Assembly (NCBI RefSeq): GCF_019957155.1
Contig: NZ_JAIPME010000002.1
Coordinates: 496,001-560,000, forward strand
From: Anaerococcus murdochii
Lineage (GTDB): Bacteria; Bacillota; Clostridia; Tissierellales; Peptoniphilaceae
Direction: 5' to 3'
DNA: 64,000 bases
Both the position numbers and the translations under genes were made by a program. The notes beneath the pieces were generated by a model. It was not told the DNA's origin, searched no databases, and saw only the letters and a program-made list of their open reading frames with translations. This document shows, piece after piece, positions 43,615 to 52,863 of the stretch. Position 1 is the stretch's first letter, and every line of letters starts with the position of its first letter.

Positions 43615-44799
43615 TTATTCCCCCAAATATTTAACAACAACAGCAGCCATAGCCTTGGCGCAGATTTTCATGGCATCTTCTCTTATGTCAAATTTTGGGT
43701 GGTGGTGTGGGTATGGAGCGTCTTCCTTTTTTGCACCTACATAGAAAAAGCAGGATGGCCTTTCCTTGGCATAATAAGAGAAATCTTCTGATGGTGGCTG
43801 AGGACCACAATCAATTATGTCAGTCACTTCCTTGATATTTGCTTCCTTAACAGCATTAACAACCAGCTGGGTCATTTCAGGGTCATTGTATAAAACTGGG
43901 TAATCATCAGTATATTCAATCTCAACTCCAACCTTAAAAGTCTCCCCAATTCCCCTGGCAATGGTCTTTATTTCGTCTTCAATTGTTTTTTTGGTCTCAT
44001 CTGCCATGGCCCTGACGTCGCCTTCGACAGTTACAGAATCCTTGATTATATTAAAAGTTCCCTTGCCGTCAAAAGAACCGATAGTCACAACTCCCACCTC
44101 GTATGGAGAAAGTCTACGGCTTACGACAGTTTGAACAGCTGTCACAAAATGACTTGCGGCTACAATTGAGTCGTTTGATAAATGAGGCATTGATCCATGA
44201 CCTCCCTTACCTTGAAATTTTATCTTAAACATGGCCCTGCCAGTTTGGGTGTTGCCCTTGTGGTATTGAATAGTTCCATAATCCATGGCGGACATGACGT
44301 GAATGCCAAAAACATTATCAACCCCGTCGAGGACGCCCGCCTCAATCATCCCCTTGGCACCTCCGGGTGGGACTTCTTCGGCGTGTTGGTGGATAAGCAC
44401 GATTTTTCCAGAAAGTTTTTCTTTTTTCTCACGGAGGATATCTCCAAGGACCATTAAATAGGCTGTGTGGGCATCATGTCCGCAAGCGTGCATGACCCCT
44501 TCGTTTTTTGAAGCAAAACTAAGACCTGTTTCTTCCTTAATAGGAAGGGCATCAAAATCAGCCCTAAGGGCAATTGTCTTGCCAGATTTTCCTGTATCAA
44601 TTATAACCCTAAGACCATTACCGCCCATGTGGCTTGTAATTTCCACATCCTTATCCTTATAAAAGTCTTCAACGAATTCAGCAGTTTCCACTTCCTCAAA
44701 AGAAAGCTCAGCATTTTGGTGGATCCTTCTACGAAAATCAACCATTTGAACAAAACGATCATCGATTTCCTTATAAATTTCACCTAAAATTTTATTCAA
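43615..44799 (-). CDS. M20 amidohydrolase (amino-acid amide/N-acyl hydrolase type)
   Basis: 394 residues. Metal-binding motifs are HACGHDAHTAYL and IHQHAEEVPPGGAKGM, followed by the lid domain (GHGSMPHLSNDS) and PSEDFSYYAK near the C-terminus. The family includes IAA-amino acid, hippurate and N-acetyl-diaminopimelate hydrolases, so the substrate is open. I take TTG at 44799 as the start because AGAGGTG precedes it by seven bases; a GTG three codons earlier overlaps that site. Confidence 0.88.
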   Translation of the reverse strand: MNKILGEIYKEIDDRFVQMVDFRRRIHQNAELSFEEVETAEFVEDFYKDKDVEITSHMGGNGLRVIIDTGKSGKTIALRADFDALPIKEETGLSFASKNEGVMHACGHDAHTAYLMVLGDILREKKEKLSGKIVLIHQHAEEVPPGGAKGMIEAGVLDGVDNVFGIHVMSAMDYGTIQYHKGNTQTGRAMFKIKFQGKGGHGSMPHLSNDSIVAASHFVTAVQTVVSRRLSPYEVGVVTIGSFDGKGTFNIIKDSVTVEGDVRAMADETKKTIEDEIKTIARGIGETFKVGVEIEYTDDYPVLYNDPEMTQLVVNAVKEANIKEVTDIIDCGPQPPSEDFSYYAKERPSCFFYVGAKKEDAPYPHHHPKFDIREDAMKICAKAMAAVVVKYLGE

Positions 44800-45110
44800 A
44801 AAAATCACCTCTTAATGTAATTTTACCCAAAATTTGAGGGAAAATATAATAATTTAAAAAGGTATTCTTCTATTTTTGTTTAATAAGATTCCTTTACCAT
44901 ATTGATAATACAAAAGTGGCCAGAGACTTCTCCGCTCGCTACGCTCGGTCGAAGCGAGGGGTGTAGATTCATACCTTTTCTCAAGGTTTTTATTTTCTTA
45001 TTGATAAAACTATTTTATAGTTTATTATCCCCATTATTTAATAACACATTTTTTATCTATAGAAAAATATAGCCCTAGAAAACAAGTACTGTTAAAAAGT
45101 CTCAGCATAC
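44800..45110. other. Intergenic region with GC-rich repeat D1
   Basis: No gene. It holds an AT-rich stretch and, at 44907-44975, a GC-rich motif (GCCAGAGACTTCTCCGCTCG … GGTCGAAGCGAGG) that recurs in altered form at 47600-47672. The motif can fold as CTCGCT/AGCGAG. Nothing else recognised. Confidence 0.5.
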
Positions 45111-45156
45111 AAAAAAGGCGATTAGTAGAAATTTCTTCTACAAAATCACCTTTTTT
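45111..45156 (-). terminator. oppA-like gene terminator
   Basis: Long hairpin GGTGATT…TAGAA/TTCTA…AATCGCC with TTTTTTG on the minus strand. Confidence 0.8.
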
Positions 45157-45168
45157 ATCAATTTATTT

Positions 45169-47319
45169 TTATTTTTCAAGTGTCATTGCGTTGATTTGAT
45201 CGCAAGCTTGCCATACTGGTGTAATGACATCGAAGCCTTTAATCCTGTTTGAATATCCTGTGTGGAATACATTTGAATATAGTGGGATTTCTGGTAGATA
45301 GTCGTTGTACCATTTTTGGAATTCTTCCCATTTATCTAGGTAGCCTTCTTTGTCAGTTGGGTCTGTTTTTCTTAAGTTTGATGTTACTTCATCAGCCTTT
45401 GGATCATTAACCTTGCTTCTGTTAAATGGACCCTCTGATGAATAGTAGAACCATGGGTCAAATGGTGTTGAAAAGTCTGAAGCCATTGAAAATGCAGTAT
45501 ATTGTGCATCTTCTTTTGGGAAACTTAAATAATCCATTAGGGTTGAGAAGGAACCTGCTGTCACATTATATTCCATACCAGCTTGTTTAGCATTTGGAGG
45601 AAGTTGGTTGGATATTAGGGTTGTGATTGGAGATTGTTCTGCACCATATTGGTTAACAACAAGCTTATTGCCATTTTCGTCATACCTATAATAGTCAAAT
45701 CCTTCTTGGTTTTTGCTAAATTCATCGAGAGCTTTTGCCTTATACCATGGGGTCTTGCCGTCTTTTTCAAACTTGTAAGGAGTTTTATCTAACAATTCAT
45801 TTGCCTTATCAATATTTAAAACCCAGTTTGTAAGTTTTTCTTGTAGGTCACTTCCTCTTTCCTTATACATCCATTGGCTTTGGCCGTACATACCATTTGT
45901 CACAACTCCATAACCACCTAGGAAAGCTTGAACAAATTCATTCCTGTCCATTAGGCTTGCTATAGCTTGTCTTACTTCCTTGTATTGAGTGGCTCCTCTG
46001 TCTGTTAAAAAGATTATATTTCCATAACCATTTCTTTCATAAGAAGTTAACCCTATTTTGCCTGCTTCTTGAGCTTTTTTAAGTTGGTCAATTTTAGCTC
46101 CATCAGTTTCACCTTCCCAAATGTCGATGTCGCCATTTTCTAGGAGGTCTGGGCCTATATTTCTATTTACCAATTGAACTATGATGTGAGGGATACTTGC
46201 TTTTTGGCCCTTGAAGTTACCTTGGTAATTCTCATTAAGGTCAAGTTTTACCATGTTATTTTCAAATTTATTGAATTTATAAGGTCCGCAAGTAACAGCA
46301 GGATTGAACCTGTAATCGCTAGTTTCTTTTATCATGGCTTCTTCAATTAGAAGTCTTGTTGGATCAACATCACCGTTTTTTCTGGCCTCTAAATCTTTTT
46401 CTTTTTGATCTAATTCTTCCTTGGCTTTTTTGTAATCTTCGCTTTCCTTATCCTCACCTTCATTGTCTTTGTCAAAGTTTTCTTTTAGGAGGGCAATTTG
46501 ATTATCTATAGATTTCTTGTAATTTTCCTTGTCTTGGTCAGTCACTTGGTAGCCATCTTTTACAACAAGTTTCTTACCATCTTTTGCTACAGCAAGGTTT
46601 TGACCAATATAGTGAAGAGGTGTAGGACCTGCATTTGATAGGGCTTGGGATTCAAAATATGGTAGTTGTGAAGCATCGACTGTTATAGAGAAAGTATAAT
46701 CATCGATTTTTTCAAGACCTTCGAATGAATCTGAATCGCCCTTCTTGAAAGCATCGAATCCCTTAAGAGAATCGCCACCAACATTTAAAGAGCCTGTAAG
46801 AGTGTTAAAGTCCTTATCAGATTCTAGTAGGATGCCGAAAAGATAATCATCAGCTGTAATAGGCTCACCGTCTGACCATTTCAAATCTTTTTTGATGGTA
46901 TATTTAGTAGTCATAGACCCATCTTCATTCTTGATCACTTCAGGATCCTTTTCAAGAGCTGCTGTATTTGTTTGAAATTGGCCATATTCGTCAATTACAT
47001 AGCAATTATAGCCATTATTTCCTTCGATACCCATAAACCTTCTAACATTTACATCATTGGCATCATTGTTGTAGCCTTGGATGAAGTCACCATTAATAGT
47101 ACCAACACCCAAAACGATGGTATCATCAGCTGTTTGCTTTTCGAAATTATCAAGATTTTCTTCTTGACCATCGTTAGATCCACCAGCTTCCTTGCTTTCT
47201 TCTTGTCCGCTTGTTTTACTTCTCGCTTCGTTGTTAGAATCTGAACTAGATCCACAAGCCGTAAGACTTAGGACTAAAGCCAAAGCCATTAAGGATGAAT
47301 AAAGTTTTTTGTTCTTCAT
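45169..47319 (-). CDS. Oligopeptide-binding lipoprotein (OppA family), orphan
   Basis: 716 residues, longer than most OppA (~540-600). Lipobox in LSLTACGS. The SBP_bac_5 fold shows LKWSDGEPITADDYLFGILL and PAVTCGPYKFNKFENNMVKLDLNENY, then a C-terminal domain. An acidic, lysine-rich helical insert lies near residues 255-325 (KENFDKDNEGEDKESEDY), which explains part of the extra length. No permease or ATPase genes adjoin, so it must use a transporter encoded elsewhere. Possible promoter: TTGACC-17 bp-TAGAGT on the minus strand near 47370-47398. Confidence 0.9.
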   Translation of the reverse strand: MKNKKLYSSLMALALVLSLTACGSSSDSNNEARSKTSGQEESKEAGGSNDGQEENLDNFEKQTADDTIVLGVGTINGDFIQGYNNDANDVNVRRFMGIEGNNGYNCYVIDEYGQFQTNTAALEKDPEVIKNEDGSMTTKYTIKKDLKWSDGEPITADDYLFGILLESDKDFNTLTGSLNVGGDSLKGFDAFKKGDSDSFEGLEKIDDYTFSITVDASQLPYFESQALSNAGPTPLHYIGQNLAVAKDGKKLVVKDGYQVTDQDKENYKKSIDNQIALLKENFDKDNEGEDKESEDYKKAKEELDQKEKDLEARKNGDVDPTRLLIEEAMIKETSDYRFNPAVTCGPYKFNKFENNMVKLDLNENYQGNFKGQKASIPHIIVQLVNRNIGPDLLENGDIDIWEGETDGAKIDQLKKAQEAGKIGLTSYERNGYGNIIFLTDRGATQYKEVRQAIASLMDRNEFVQAFLGGYGVVTNGMYGQSQWMYKERGSDLQEKLTNWVLNIDKANELLDKTPYKFEKDGKTPWYKAKALDEFSKNQEGFDYYRYDENGNKLVVNQYGAEQSPITTLISNQLPPNAKQAGMEYNVTAGSFSTLMDYLSFPKEDAQYTAFSMASDFSTPFDPWFYYSSEGPFNRSKVNDPKADEVTSNLRKTDPTDKEGYLDKWEEFQKWYNDYLPEIPLYSNVFHTGYSNRIKGFDVITPVWQACDQINAMTLEK

Positions 47320-47599
47320 ACTAACCTTCCTTTTCTTATGTATATTTTTTTTAAAATATTTTCAACTCTACCCCTATTATTCATCCTGGTCAAAAATTTT
47401 TGTATATATATTAATTTCCTTTTTTAGTTTAGTAGATTTCTAGGTGTGGTAATATCAGGCTAAAGGACTTTGTACCCCCCCCAAGTTTTTCATTTCCTAA
47501 AGCGTTATTATTCATCAATTATTCGCAAATTATTCGCATTATCATAATAAGAGCATAAAAAACAAAACAAAAAAATCCAGCCACCTTTAGAATACGAAA

Positions 47600-47672
47600 A
47601 ATACAAAATAGCCAGGGTCTTCTCCGCTTAGTTTACATCAAGCAAGGTCGAGAAGAGAGGAAGCGAGAGTTC
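47600..47672. repeat. GC-rich intergenic repeat D2
   Basis: Shares AATACAAAA..GCCAG.G.CTTCTCCGCT and GGTCGA…GAAGCGAG with D1 at 44907-44975; the middle has diverged. Confidence 0.45.
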
Positions 47673-47775
47673 CATTTCTTACTATTTTTCTAAGTTTTAG
47701 ATTACTTTATTTAATAAAACAATTTTAAAACTGTTTAAAAACTATTAAAAATTAGTATCATATCTCATTTATTAT

Positions 47776-48186
47776 GTATTTTAAAATCTCAAGACTCCGT
47801 CAAAAAAATTGCACTGACGCACGTTTACAAGTAAATTTCAGTAGCTACTGTGAGAAAATCTTAATATCAATTAAAAGTCAGACTAGATTGCAATTTTTAG
47901 GAGGCTTGTGATTTTAAAACTTCAAAAGAAAATCAACAATAAACGAAGAATCAGACCATACCAAAAAAAGCTTGCCGAAAAGGCAAGTTTCTGCTTTCGC
48001 CCTCCGCTTAAGGAGCAGTCAGGGGTGAAGCGTAAGGGGGTCTTAGGGGGAACCAGTGAGGGGGCCTCTGCCGCCCCCTTGGGTTCCCCCTATGAACGAA
48101 GATTCAACTGTAAATTATATAACATTTATAAGATTAAATTTAATTTAAAATTAAAGCACAAATAATTTATCTTGGATAAAAAAACC
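47776..48186 (+). repeat. Composite ~400-bp repeat, copy A
   Basis: Same parts, order and length as 54142-54546. It holds an RNA-like segment (47790-47908), a GCTTGCC/GGCAAG hairpin, a GC-rich palindromic tract (GGGGGAACC … GGTTCCCCC), an AT-rich stretch and a terminal TTATCTTGGATAA. It fills most of the 0.9-kb gap between oppA and clpC. The 5' part of the gap (47320-47775) has poly-C (47475-47482), two ATTATTCGCA repeats and D2. Confidence 0.75.
47790..47908 (+). ncRNA. Conserved RNA-like element, copy A
   Basis: It starts CAAGACTCC and ends GGAGGCTTG, which pair with one mismatch. Inside are AAATTGCA/TGCAATTT and CTGAC/GTCAG with the bulge ACTAGAT. Loop bases differ from copy B while the stems are kept. 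No Rfam family I know fits. The 3' AGGAGG lies inside the closing stem. Confidence 0.45.
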
Positions 48187-48206
48187 AGGTTGATTTCTCA
48201 ACCCAG
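48177..48206 (-). terminator. clpC operon terminator
   Basis: CTGGGTTGA-GAAA-TCAACCTGG on the minus strand followed by TTTTTTT; its far side overlaps the end of repeat copy A. Confidence 0.8.
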
Positions 48207-48217
48207 TTTAATCTGTA

Positions 48218-50659
48218 TTATGCTTTTGCTTCTTGCCTAGCTTCTTTAGAAGCTTTCTTAGATTTAGTAATGTTTCTAAAACACAACCTATCGTTTTGAA
48301 CATAAATCCTAATAGTCATGTCCTTATCAAGCTTGTTATCAAGAATATCTTCAGCAAGCCTATCGTCTATCATCTTTGTGATGTGGCGTTCTAGTGGTCT
48401 TGCTCCATATTCGGAGTTGAAGCCTTCCTTGGCAAGGAGGTTTACAACCCTCTCGTCAAAGGCTATTTCTATGCCGATTTCATTAAGTCTAGCCCTAGTT
48501 TTTTCAAGCATTAAGCCAGTTATTTCCCTGATATTAGCTTGGCTTAGGGAATTGAACATGATTGTTCCATCTAGCCTGTTTAAAAATTCTGGCGCAAAGG
48601 AATCCTTGATGGCCTTTGTTATTATTTCCTTGTTGCGTTCGTTGTCGGCCTCTTGCTTATCTTCTGCCAGGTCAAAACCGATTGATGTGGCCTTAGCAAG
48701 GCTTGATACACCAACATTTGAGGTCATAATTATTATTGTGTTTTTAAAGTCAATGGTCCTACCCTGACCATCTGTGAGCCTTCCGTCATCTAGGATTTGA
48801 AGAAGGAGGTTAAAGACGTCTGGGTGGGCCTTTTCGATTTCGTCAAAGAGGATTACGGAATATGGATTGGTCCTAACTGCCTCGGTGAGTTGGCCACCTT
48901 CTTCGTAGCCAACATAGCCTGGAGGAGATCCCACCAAACGGCTTACGGCAAATTTTTCCATATATTCACTCATATCCATCCTAACTAGCCTGTCTTCTGA
49001 GCCAAAAAGGGCCCCTGCTAAACTTTTTGCAAGGTAAGTCTTACCCACACCTGTAGGTCCCACAAAGATGAAAGAACCAATTGGTTTTTTAGGATCTTTA
49101 AGTCCTACCCTTGCCCTTTTGATGGCACGGGCAACACTTGCTATTGCCTCATCTTGGCCGATAACTGTGCCCGCCAAATTTTTATCAAGGCTAGCATACT
49201 TGGCTTTTTCGTCTTCTGTGAGCCTTTCAACTGGAACTTTGGACCAAGAAGCGACAATATTTGCTATATCATCGTAGGAAATAGCTAGCTTGTAGGCCGC
49301 TTTTTCCTCTTCCTTTTCCTCTTCCAGGTCAAACTTCTTTTGATTTATTATATCGCGGAGCTTGGCGGCCTTTTCGAAATCTTGGTCAAGAACTGCCTGG
49401 TCCTTTTCCGCCTTCAATTTCTCCAGTATATCTTCATTGGTATCTGTGTTTTCTTCCTCATCGTCAAAGGCCAAAATCCTTAGCTTTGAGGCCGCCTCGT
49501 CTATTAGGTCTATGGCCTTATCTGGCAAGAATCTATCTGTAATATACCTATCAGATAGGTCAACAGCCGCATTTATGGCCTCGTCTGTGATTTCTACCTT
49601 GTGGTGGTCTTCGTACATAGGCTTTAGGCCCCTAATGATTTTTTTAGAATCCTCAAGGCTTGGCTCGTCGACTTGGACTTCCTGCATACGTCGAGCAAGG
49701 GCCGAGTCCTTTTCCACGTGTTTCCTGTATTCATCAATGGTTGTAGCCCCTATTACCTGAAGATCTCCCTTAGCCAAAATTGGCTTTAGGATATTGGCCG
49801 CATCCATTGATCCTTCGGCAGCACCAGCACCTAGAACCATGTGAAACTCATCTATAAATAAAATCAAATCGTCACGATTAGCGGCTTCTTCGAATAATTT
49901 TTTTAGCCTATCTTCAAAATCGCCCCTGTACTTGGTCCCTGCAATCATTGAAGCAAGGTCCAGGCTTAAAATAGTTTTGTCCTTCATAATGCCAGGGAGA
50001 TTCCCATTTACAAGTTCATATGCAAGACCTTCTGCGATGGCAGTCTTGCCCACGCCTGGTTCCCCGATTAGGATTGGGTTATTTTTGGTCCTTCTCATTA
50101 GGATTTGGATTATCCTCTTGATTTCCTCATCCCTACCTATTACCGGGTCAATCTTTCCGGCCTTGGCCATGTCATTTAGGTTTGTGCAGAAATTTGTGAT
50201 ATTTTCACTGAATTTAGAAGGTGCCTTACCTTCTGATTTTTCTGCCCTAACCATGCTTAGGAGTTGCTTTTTGATTGTTTCCTTGTCCACTCCTGAGAGT
50301 AAAAACATGATATTTGTGAAGGAATCTTCATCGTTTATAATTGCCAAAAGGACGTCTTCTTCACTTGTGGCAAGGGCACGTCTGTTATTGGCGTAAAATC
50401 TCGCAGTTTCTAAAATTTTCCTTACTTTTTTGCTATATTCAGTCGCAGGCCTTACAGCTGTGCCCCTGCCAATATTGTTAATGACAATGGACCTTAAAAG
50501 CTCGTAATTAGCACCTGCCGCCTCTAGGGCCTTAGTCGCCCCTGACCCTGTTTTCATGAGGGCAAGGAGGAGGTGTTCAGTCCCTATATAGTCGTGGTTT
50601 AGACTATAGGACTCACGCCTGGCCTGTTGGGTTAGTCTGTTTAATCTATTATTTTCCAT
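48218..50659 (-). CDS. clpC: ATP-dependent Clp protease ATPase subunit ClpC
   Basis: 813 residues. Two N-terminal Clp_N repeats (LNHDYIGTEHLLLALMK, ALATSEEDVLLAII); D1 with Walker A GEPGVGKT and Walker B LILFIDEFH; a short middle domain with a UVR motif (QDFEKAAKLRDIINQKK, ~440-455); D2 with GPTGVGKT, VILFDEIEKAH, TSN sensor 1 and RLDG Arg finger. The IGF loop (TSIGFDL) that docks ClpP is present. It unfolds proteins into ClpP and is fully intact, unlike the second Clp gene at 61.5 kb. Last gene of the ctsR operon, overlapping mcsB by 11 bp. Confidence 0.95.
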   Translation of the reverse strand: MENNRLNRLTQQARRESYSLNHDYIGTEHLLLALMKTGSGATKALEAAGANYELLRSIVINNIGRGTAVRPATEYSKKVRKILETARFYANNRRALATSEEDVLLAIINDEDSFTNIMFLLSGVDKETIKKQLLSMVRAEKSEGKAPSKFSENITNFCTNLNDMAKAGKIDPVIGRDEEIKRIIQILMRRTKNNPILIGEPGVGKTAIAEGLAYELVNGNLPGIMKDKTILSLDLASMIAGTKYRGDFEDRLKKLFEEAANRDDLILFIDEFHMVLGAGAAEGSMDAANILKPILAKGDLQVIGATTIDEYRKHVEKDSALARRMQEVQVDEPSLEDSKKIIRGLKPMYEDHHKVEITDEAINAAVDLSDRYITDRFLPDKAIDLIDEAASKLRILAFDDEEENTDTNEDILEKLKAEKDQAVLDQDFEKAAKLRDIINQKKFDLEEEKEEEKAAYKLAISYDDIANIVASWSKVPVERLTEDEKAKYASLDKNLAGTVIGQDEAIASVARAIKRARVGLKDPKKPIGSFIFVGPTGVGKTYLAKSLAGALFGSEDRLVRMDMSEYMEKFAVSRLVGSPPGYVGYEEGGQLTEAVRTNPYSVILFDEIEKAHPDVFNLLLQILDDGRLTDGQGRTIDFKNTIIIMTSNVGVSSLAKATSIGFDLAEDKQEADNERNKEIITKAIKDSFAPEFLNRLDGTIMFNSLSQANIREITGLMLEKTRARLNEIGIEIAFDERVVNLLAKEGFNSEYGARPLERHITKMIDDRLAEDILDNKLDKDMTIRIYVQNDRLCFRNITKSKKASKEARQEAKA

Positions 50660-51626
50660 GGCTTTCCCCCATTTCTTTCATCAAATATTCGTACCTTCCG
50701 GCATCGAAATTTTCCTTATACTTGTGAGAAGAAAGATTTTTGATCATCTTATTTAATTCATCTTCTGATAATTTTATATTAAAGCCCAAAAGTTGGTATT
50801 TTTTAAGCCTATAAAGGCCCTTCATCATCTTATCAATGCTCTTAACAAGTCCTGTTTCAAGGCTTTTTTCGATTAAATCAATCTCTTCTTCTACTTCTCT
50901 ATCGTCTATATTATTTAAAATCCTATAATCTCTCCTAAACCTTCTCTCGTTTTTGACCAGAGTTTCTAGGTCTTTTTCTATCTTTTTGAGGTAGGATTCA
51001 GGCTTTTCCCTGTAATTTCCATAATTTTTTAGCAAATATAGGTCATCTGCATAAGACTTTAAGCCTTGGGGAATAAATTTCTGTGGGTATAGGCCTGCGT
51101 AAACCATAGCCTGCTCAAAGCCTGCGTAGGTTTTTGGATTATCAATCAAACCAAAAAGGAATAATTTCATCCAAATTTCGAGGCCTGTTCCCGCATTTCT
51201 CGCCCCACTTGTCAGATAACCGTATTCGCTAGAAAAGGCAAAATCAAAATGGCTATCGAGAACTTTTTCAATTTCGACTGCCTTTTTGTAAGCCCCAGTT
51301 AAATCCAAATCAAAGTTTGAAATATTTATGGAAATGTGGTCCCTATCGTTGATTACAAGGGTAGTATCCCCCTCAAAAATAAGGCCAACCTGGGCAAGTT
51401 TATTAGTCACATCAGGACTTAGGACCATTTCTGAAATGAGTCTATCAATGGTTTCGTCGTCCAAATCAGTAAGTAAAACAAGCCTATCACCAAAAACGCT
51501 CCTTACCATATCCATTATTACAAGGGACTCGTCATAGGTCATGGTTGTTGGAAAATCATAGCCCTTGATGTTTCTCCTTAAAGATAGGTTGGTAGAGATT
51601 AGGATGTCTTTTGCAAAATCTCTCAA
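50649..51626 (-). CDS. mcsB: McsB-like guanido kinase, catalytic residues lost
   Basis: 325 residues, in the mcsB position. The fold is recognisable: VLSPDVTNKLAQVGLIF, NDRDHISINI and FAFSSEYGYLTSGARNAGTG. Active-site residues are gone. The SSRIRLARN ATP site reads STNLSLRRN (Arg to Asn13, Arg to Ser15). The CPTN loop reads GARN (Cys to Gly141), and the Arg after GTGL is Glu150. The RGLYGE loop reads AGLYPQ. It is therefore unlikely to phosphorylate arginine. It may still act as an adaptor with McsA and ClpC or CtsR. Overlaps mcsA by 4 bp. Confidence 0.8.
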   Translation of the reverse strand: MRDFAKDILISTNLSLRRNIKGYDFPTTMTYDESLVIMDMVRSVFGDRLVLLTDLDDETIDRLISEMVLSPDVTNKLAQVGLIFEGDTTLVINDRDHISINISNFDLDLTGAYKKAVEIEKVLDSHFDFAFSSEYGYLTSGARNAGTGLEIWMKLFLFGLIDNPKTYAGFEQAMVYAGLYPQKFIPQGLKSYADDLYLLKNYGNYREKPESYLKKIEKDLETLVKNERRFRRDYRILNNIDDREVEEEIDLIEKSLETGLVKSIDKMMKGLYRLKKYQLLGFNIKLSEDELNKMIKNLSSHKYKENFDAGRYEYLMKEMGESHGK

Positions 51627-52207
51627 TTTTTCACCTGCATATTTAATTTATCAATTTTTTCCTTAAGATCGGCTGCCAGCTCATAATCCTCTGTTTGAAC
51701 AGATTCGTTGAGCCTCTTTGATAATTCCTTGATCTCATCAGCCACTTCTTTAAACTTTCTTTCTGCTCTTGGGTAGGCACCCTTGTAGTCGCTAAAATTG
51801 TTGTAGGTCTTTAAAACCTTGTCTGTAAGGGCCTTGTCTAGGTTATAGCAATGGGCACAACCAAAGACCCCATTTCTAATATTTGACTCCAAATTCCCAC
51901 AATATGGGCAGGATTTTTCATCTACATTTAGGATATAGGACAATTCTTTGTTGGCCTGGTTGTATTTATATTCATAAAACCCATCTATAACTTCCTCAAG
52001 ACTTGGGATAAACTTTTGCAAAAGTCCTTCCAAATCCTTTGGATTGAAAGAAATATTTTCCCCGCTAATTTTTGTCGGATCAAAATTTTCTGGAGCATTT
52101 GAATATTTTTTCATACAATCTGAGCAAAGGTGGATATTGTGGCTATTGCCATTAAAAATCACCTTTAGGCTCACACTGGCATCCTTGCCGCATTTATCAC
52201 ATTTCAT
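51623..52207 (-). CDS. mcsA: McsA-like zinc-finger modulator
   Basis: 194 residues. Two zinc-binding CxxC pairs are at the N-terminus (CDKCGKDAS and LCSDCMKKY) and another two in the middle (CPYCGN, GCAHCYN). A C-terminal UVR motif (ETVQTEDYELAADLKEKIDKL-like) ends the protein. McsA activates McsB and binds metal. It begins 2 bp after ctsR, with AAGGAG in the ctsR end. Confidence 0.9.
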   Translation of the reverse strand: MKCDKCGKDASVSLKVIFNGNSHNIHLCSDCMKKYSNAPENFDPTKISGENISFNPKDLEGLLQKFIPSLEEVIDGFYEYKYNQANKELSYILNVDEKSCPYCGNLESNIRNGVFGCAHCYNLDKALTDKVLKTYNNFSDYKGAYPRAERKFKEVADEIKELSKRLNESVQTEDYELAADLKEKIDKLNMQVKN

Positions 52208-52208
52208 A

Positions 52209-52670
52209 TTAACTCCTTGCCAAAATACTCAAAAGAAGGCTTCTGACAATCGAGGCCCTGACTGTGTTTCGGCCCTTGGCCTCAATATCTGCCAGGGTCT
52301 TATCGCTTGTGGCATACCTTGCCATCAGGTACTCGTTTTTGTCAAAATATTCCCTCTCGTAAAGGTCTCTAAAAAGATTATTGGCGTTTGATTCGCTCAT
52401 TTCCTTGGCCAAATTCCTAAGTAAATAGGAAATATAGTCGTCTTCTTCGACAATGCTTATTATCTTTATAAAGCCATTGCCCCCACGCTTACTCTCGATT
52501 AGGTAGCCGTTATAAGGTGTAAACCTGGTTGAAAGCACGTAATTTATCTGACTTGGCGAACAATCAAACTGACTCGCCAGCTCATTTCTCCCAATTTCCA
52601 AAGCGCCGTCCACGCTATCTTCGAGCATGAGCTTTAGAAATCTTTCTATTTGATTAGTTAAACCTGCCAT
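52209..52670 (-). CDS. ctsR: Heat-shock repressor CtsR
   Basis: 153 residues. The winged helix-turn-helix is in IGRNELASQFDCSPSQINYVLSTRFTPYNGYLIESKRGGNGFIKI; the beta-wing tetraglycine-type loop (RGGNG) that senses temperature is kept. The C-terminal helical domain follows. It represses the ctsR-mcsA-mcsB-clpC operon and other stress genes through GGTCAAA repeats, one of which lies upstream. Confidence 0.93.
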   Translation of the reverse strand: MAGLTNQIERFLKLMLEDSVDGALEIGRNELASQFDCSPSQINYVLSTRFTPYNGYLIESKRGGNGFIKIISIVEEDDYISYLLRNLAKEMSESNANNLFRDLYEREYFDKNEYLMARYATSDKTLADIEAKGRNTVRASIVRSLLLSILARS

Positions 52671-52706
52671 AATCTCCTGTCTTTCTCTATTTATAGGTCA
52701 AAGCTT

Positions 52707-52723
52707 ACTGACTATCTCTGACC
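52707..52723 (-). promoter_or_regulatory. CtsR operator upstream of ctsR
   Basis: GGTCAGAGATAGTCAGT on the minus strand matches GGTCAAANANRGTCAAA with three mismatches. An opposite GGTCAAA lies at 52696-52702. A promoter (TTGTAA-16-TATAAT, 52790-52763) lies upstream. Confidence 0.7.
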
Positions 52724-52809
52724 ATTGCCTGTAAAATAAAGGAAGCCTCGCTTCCTAAATGAATTATACTAGATTGCTAGGAATTTACAATGTAAATTTC
52801 TTTTAAAAA

Positions 52810-52845
52810 CAAAAGCACCCCAGAAATCGGCCAGGGCACTTAATT
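52810..52845 (-). terminator. Terminator of the YugP-like gene
   Basis: GTGCCC/GGGTGC hairpin with several G-T pairs and TTTTGTTTTT on the minus strand. Confidence 0.55.
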
Positions 52846-52863
52846 TCCTTTGATAATTCCTTC

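Noticed and set aside
47475..47482. Poly-C tract as a phase-variation switch
   Set aside because: It lies outside any gene and upstream of the probable oppA promoter, so slippage would not change a product.
47908..48165. 85-codon open frame starting GTG after AGGAGG in repeat copy A
   Set aside because: The AGGAGG is part of the conserved closing stem; in copy B the same position runs into a stop after two codons. The frame crosses GC palindromes, so it is not a gene.
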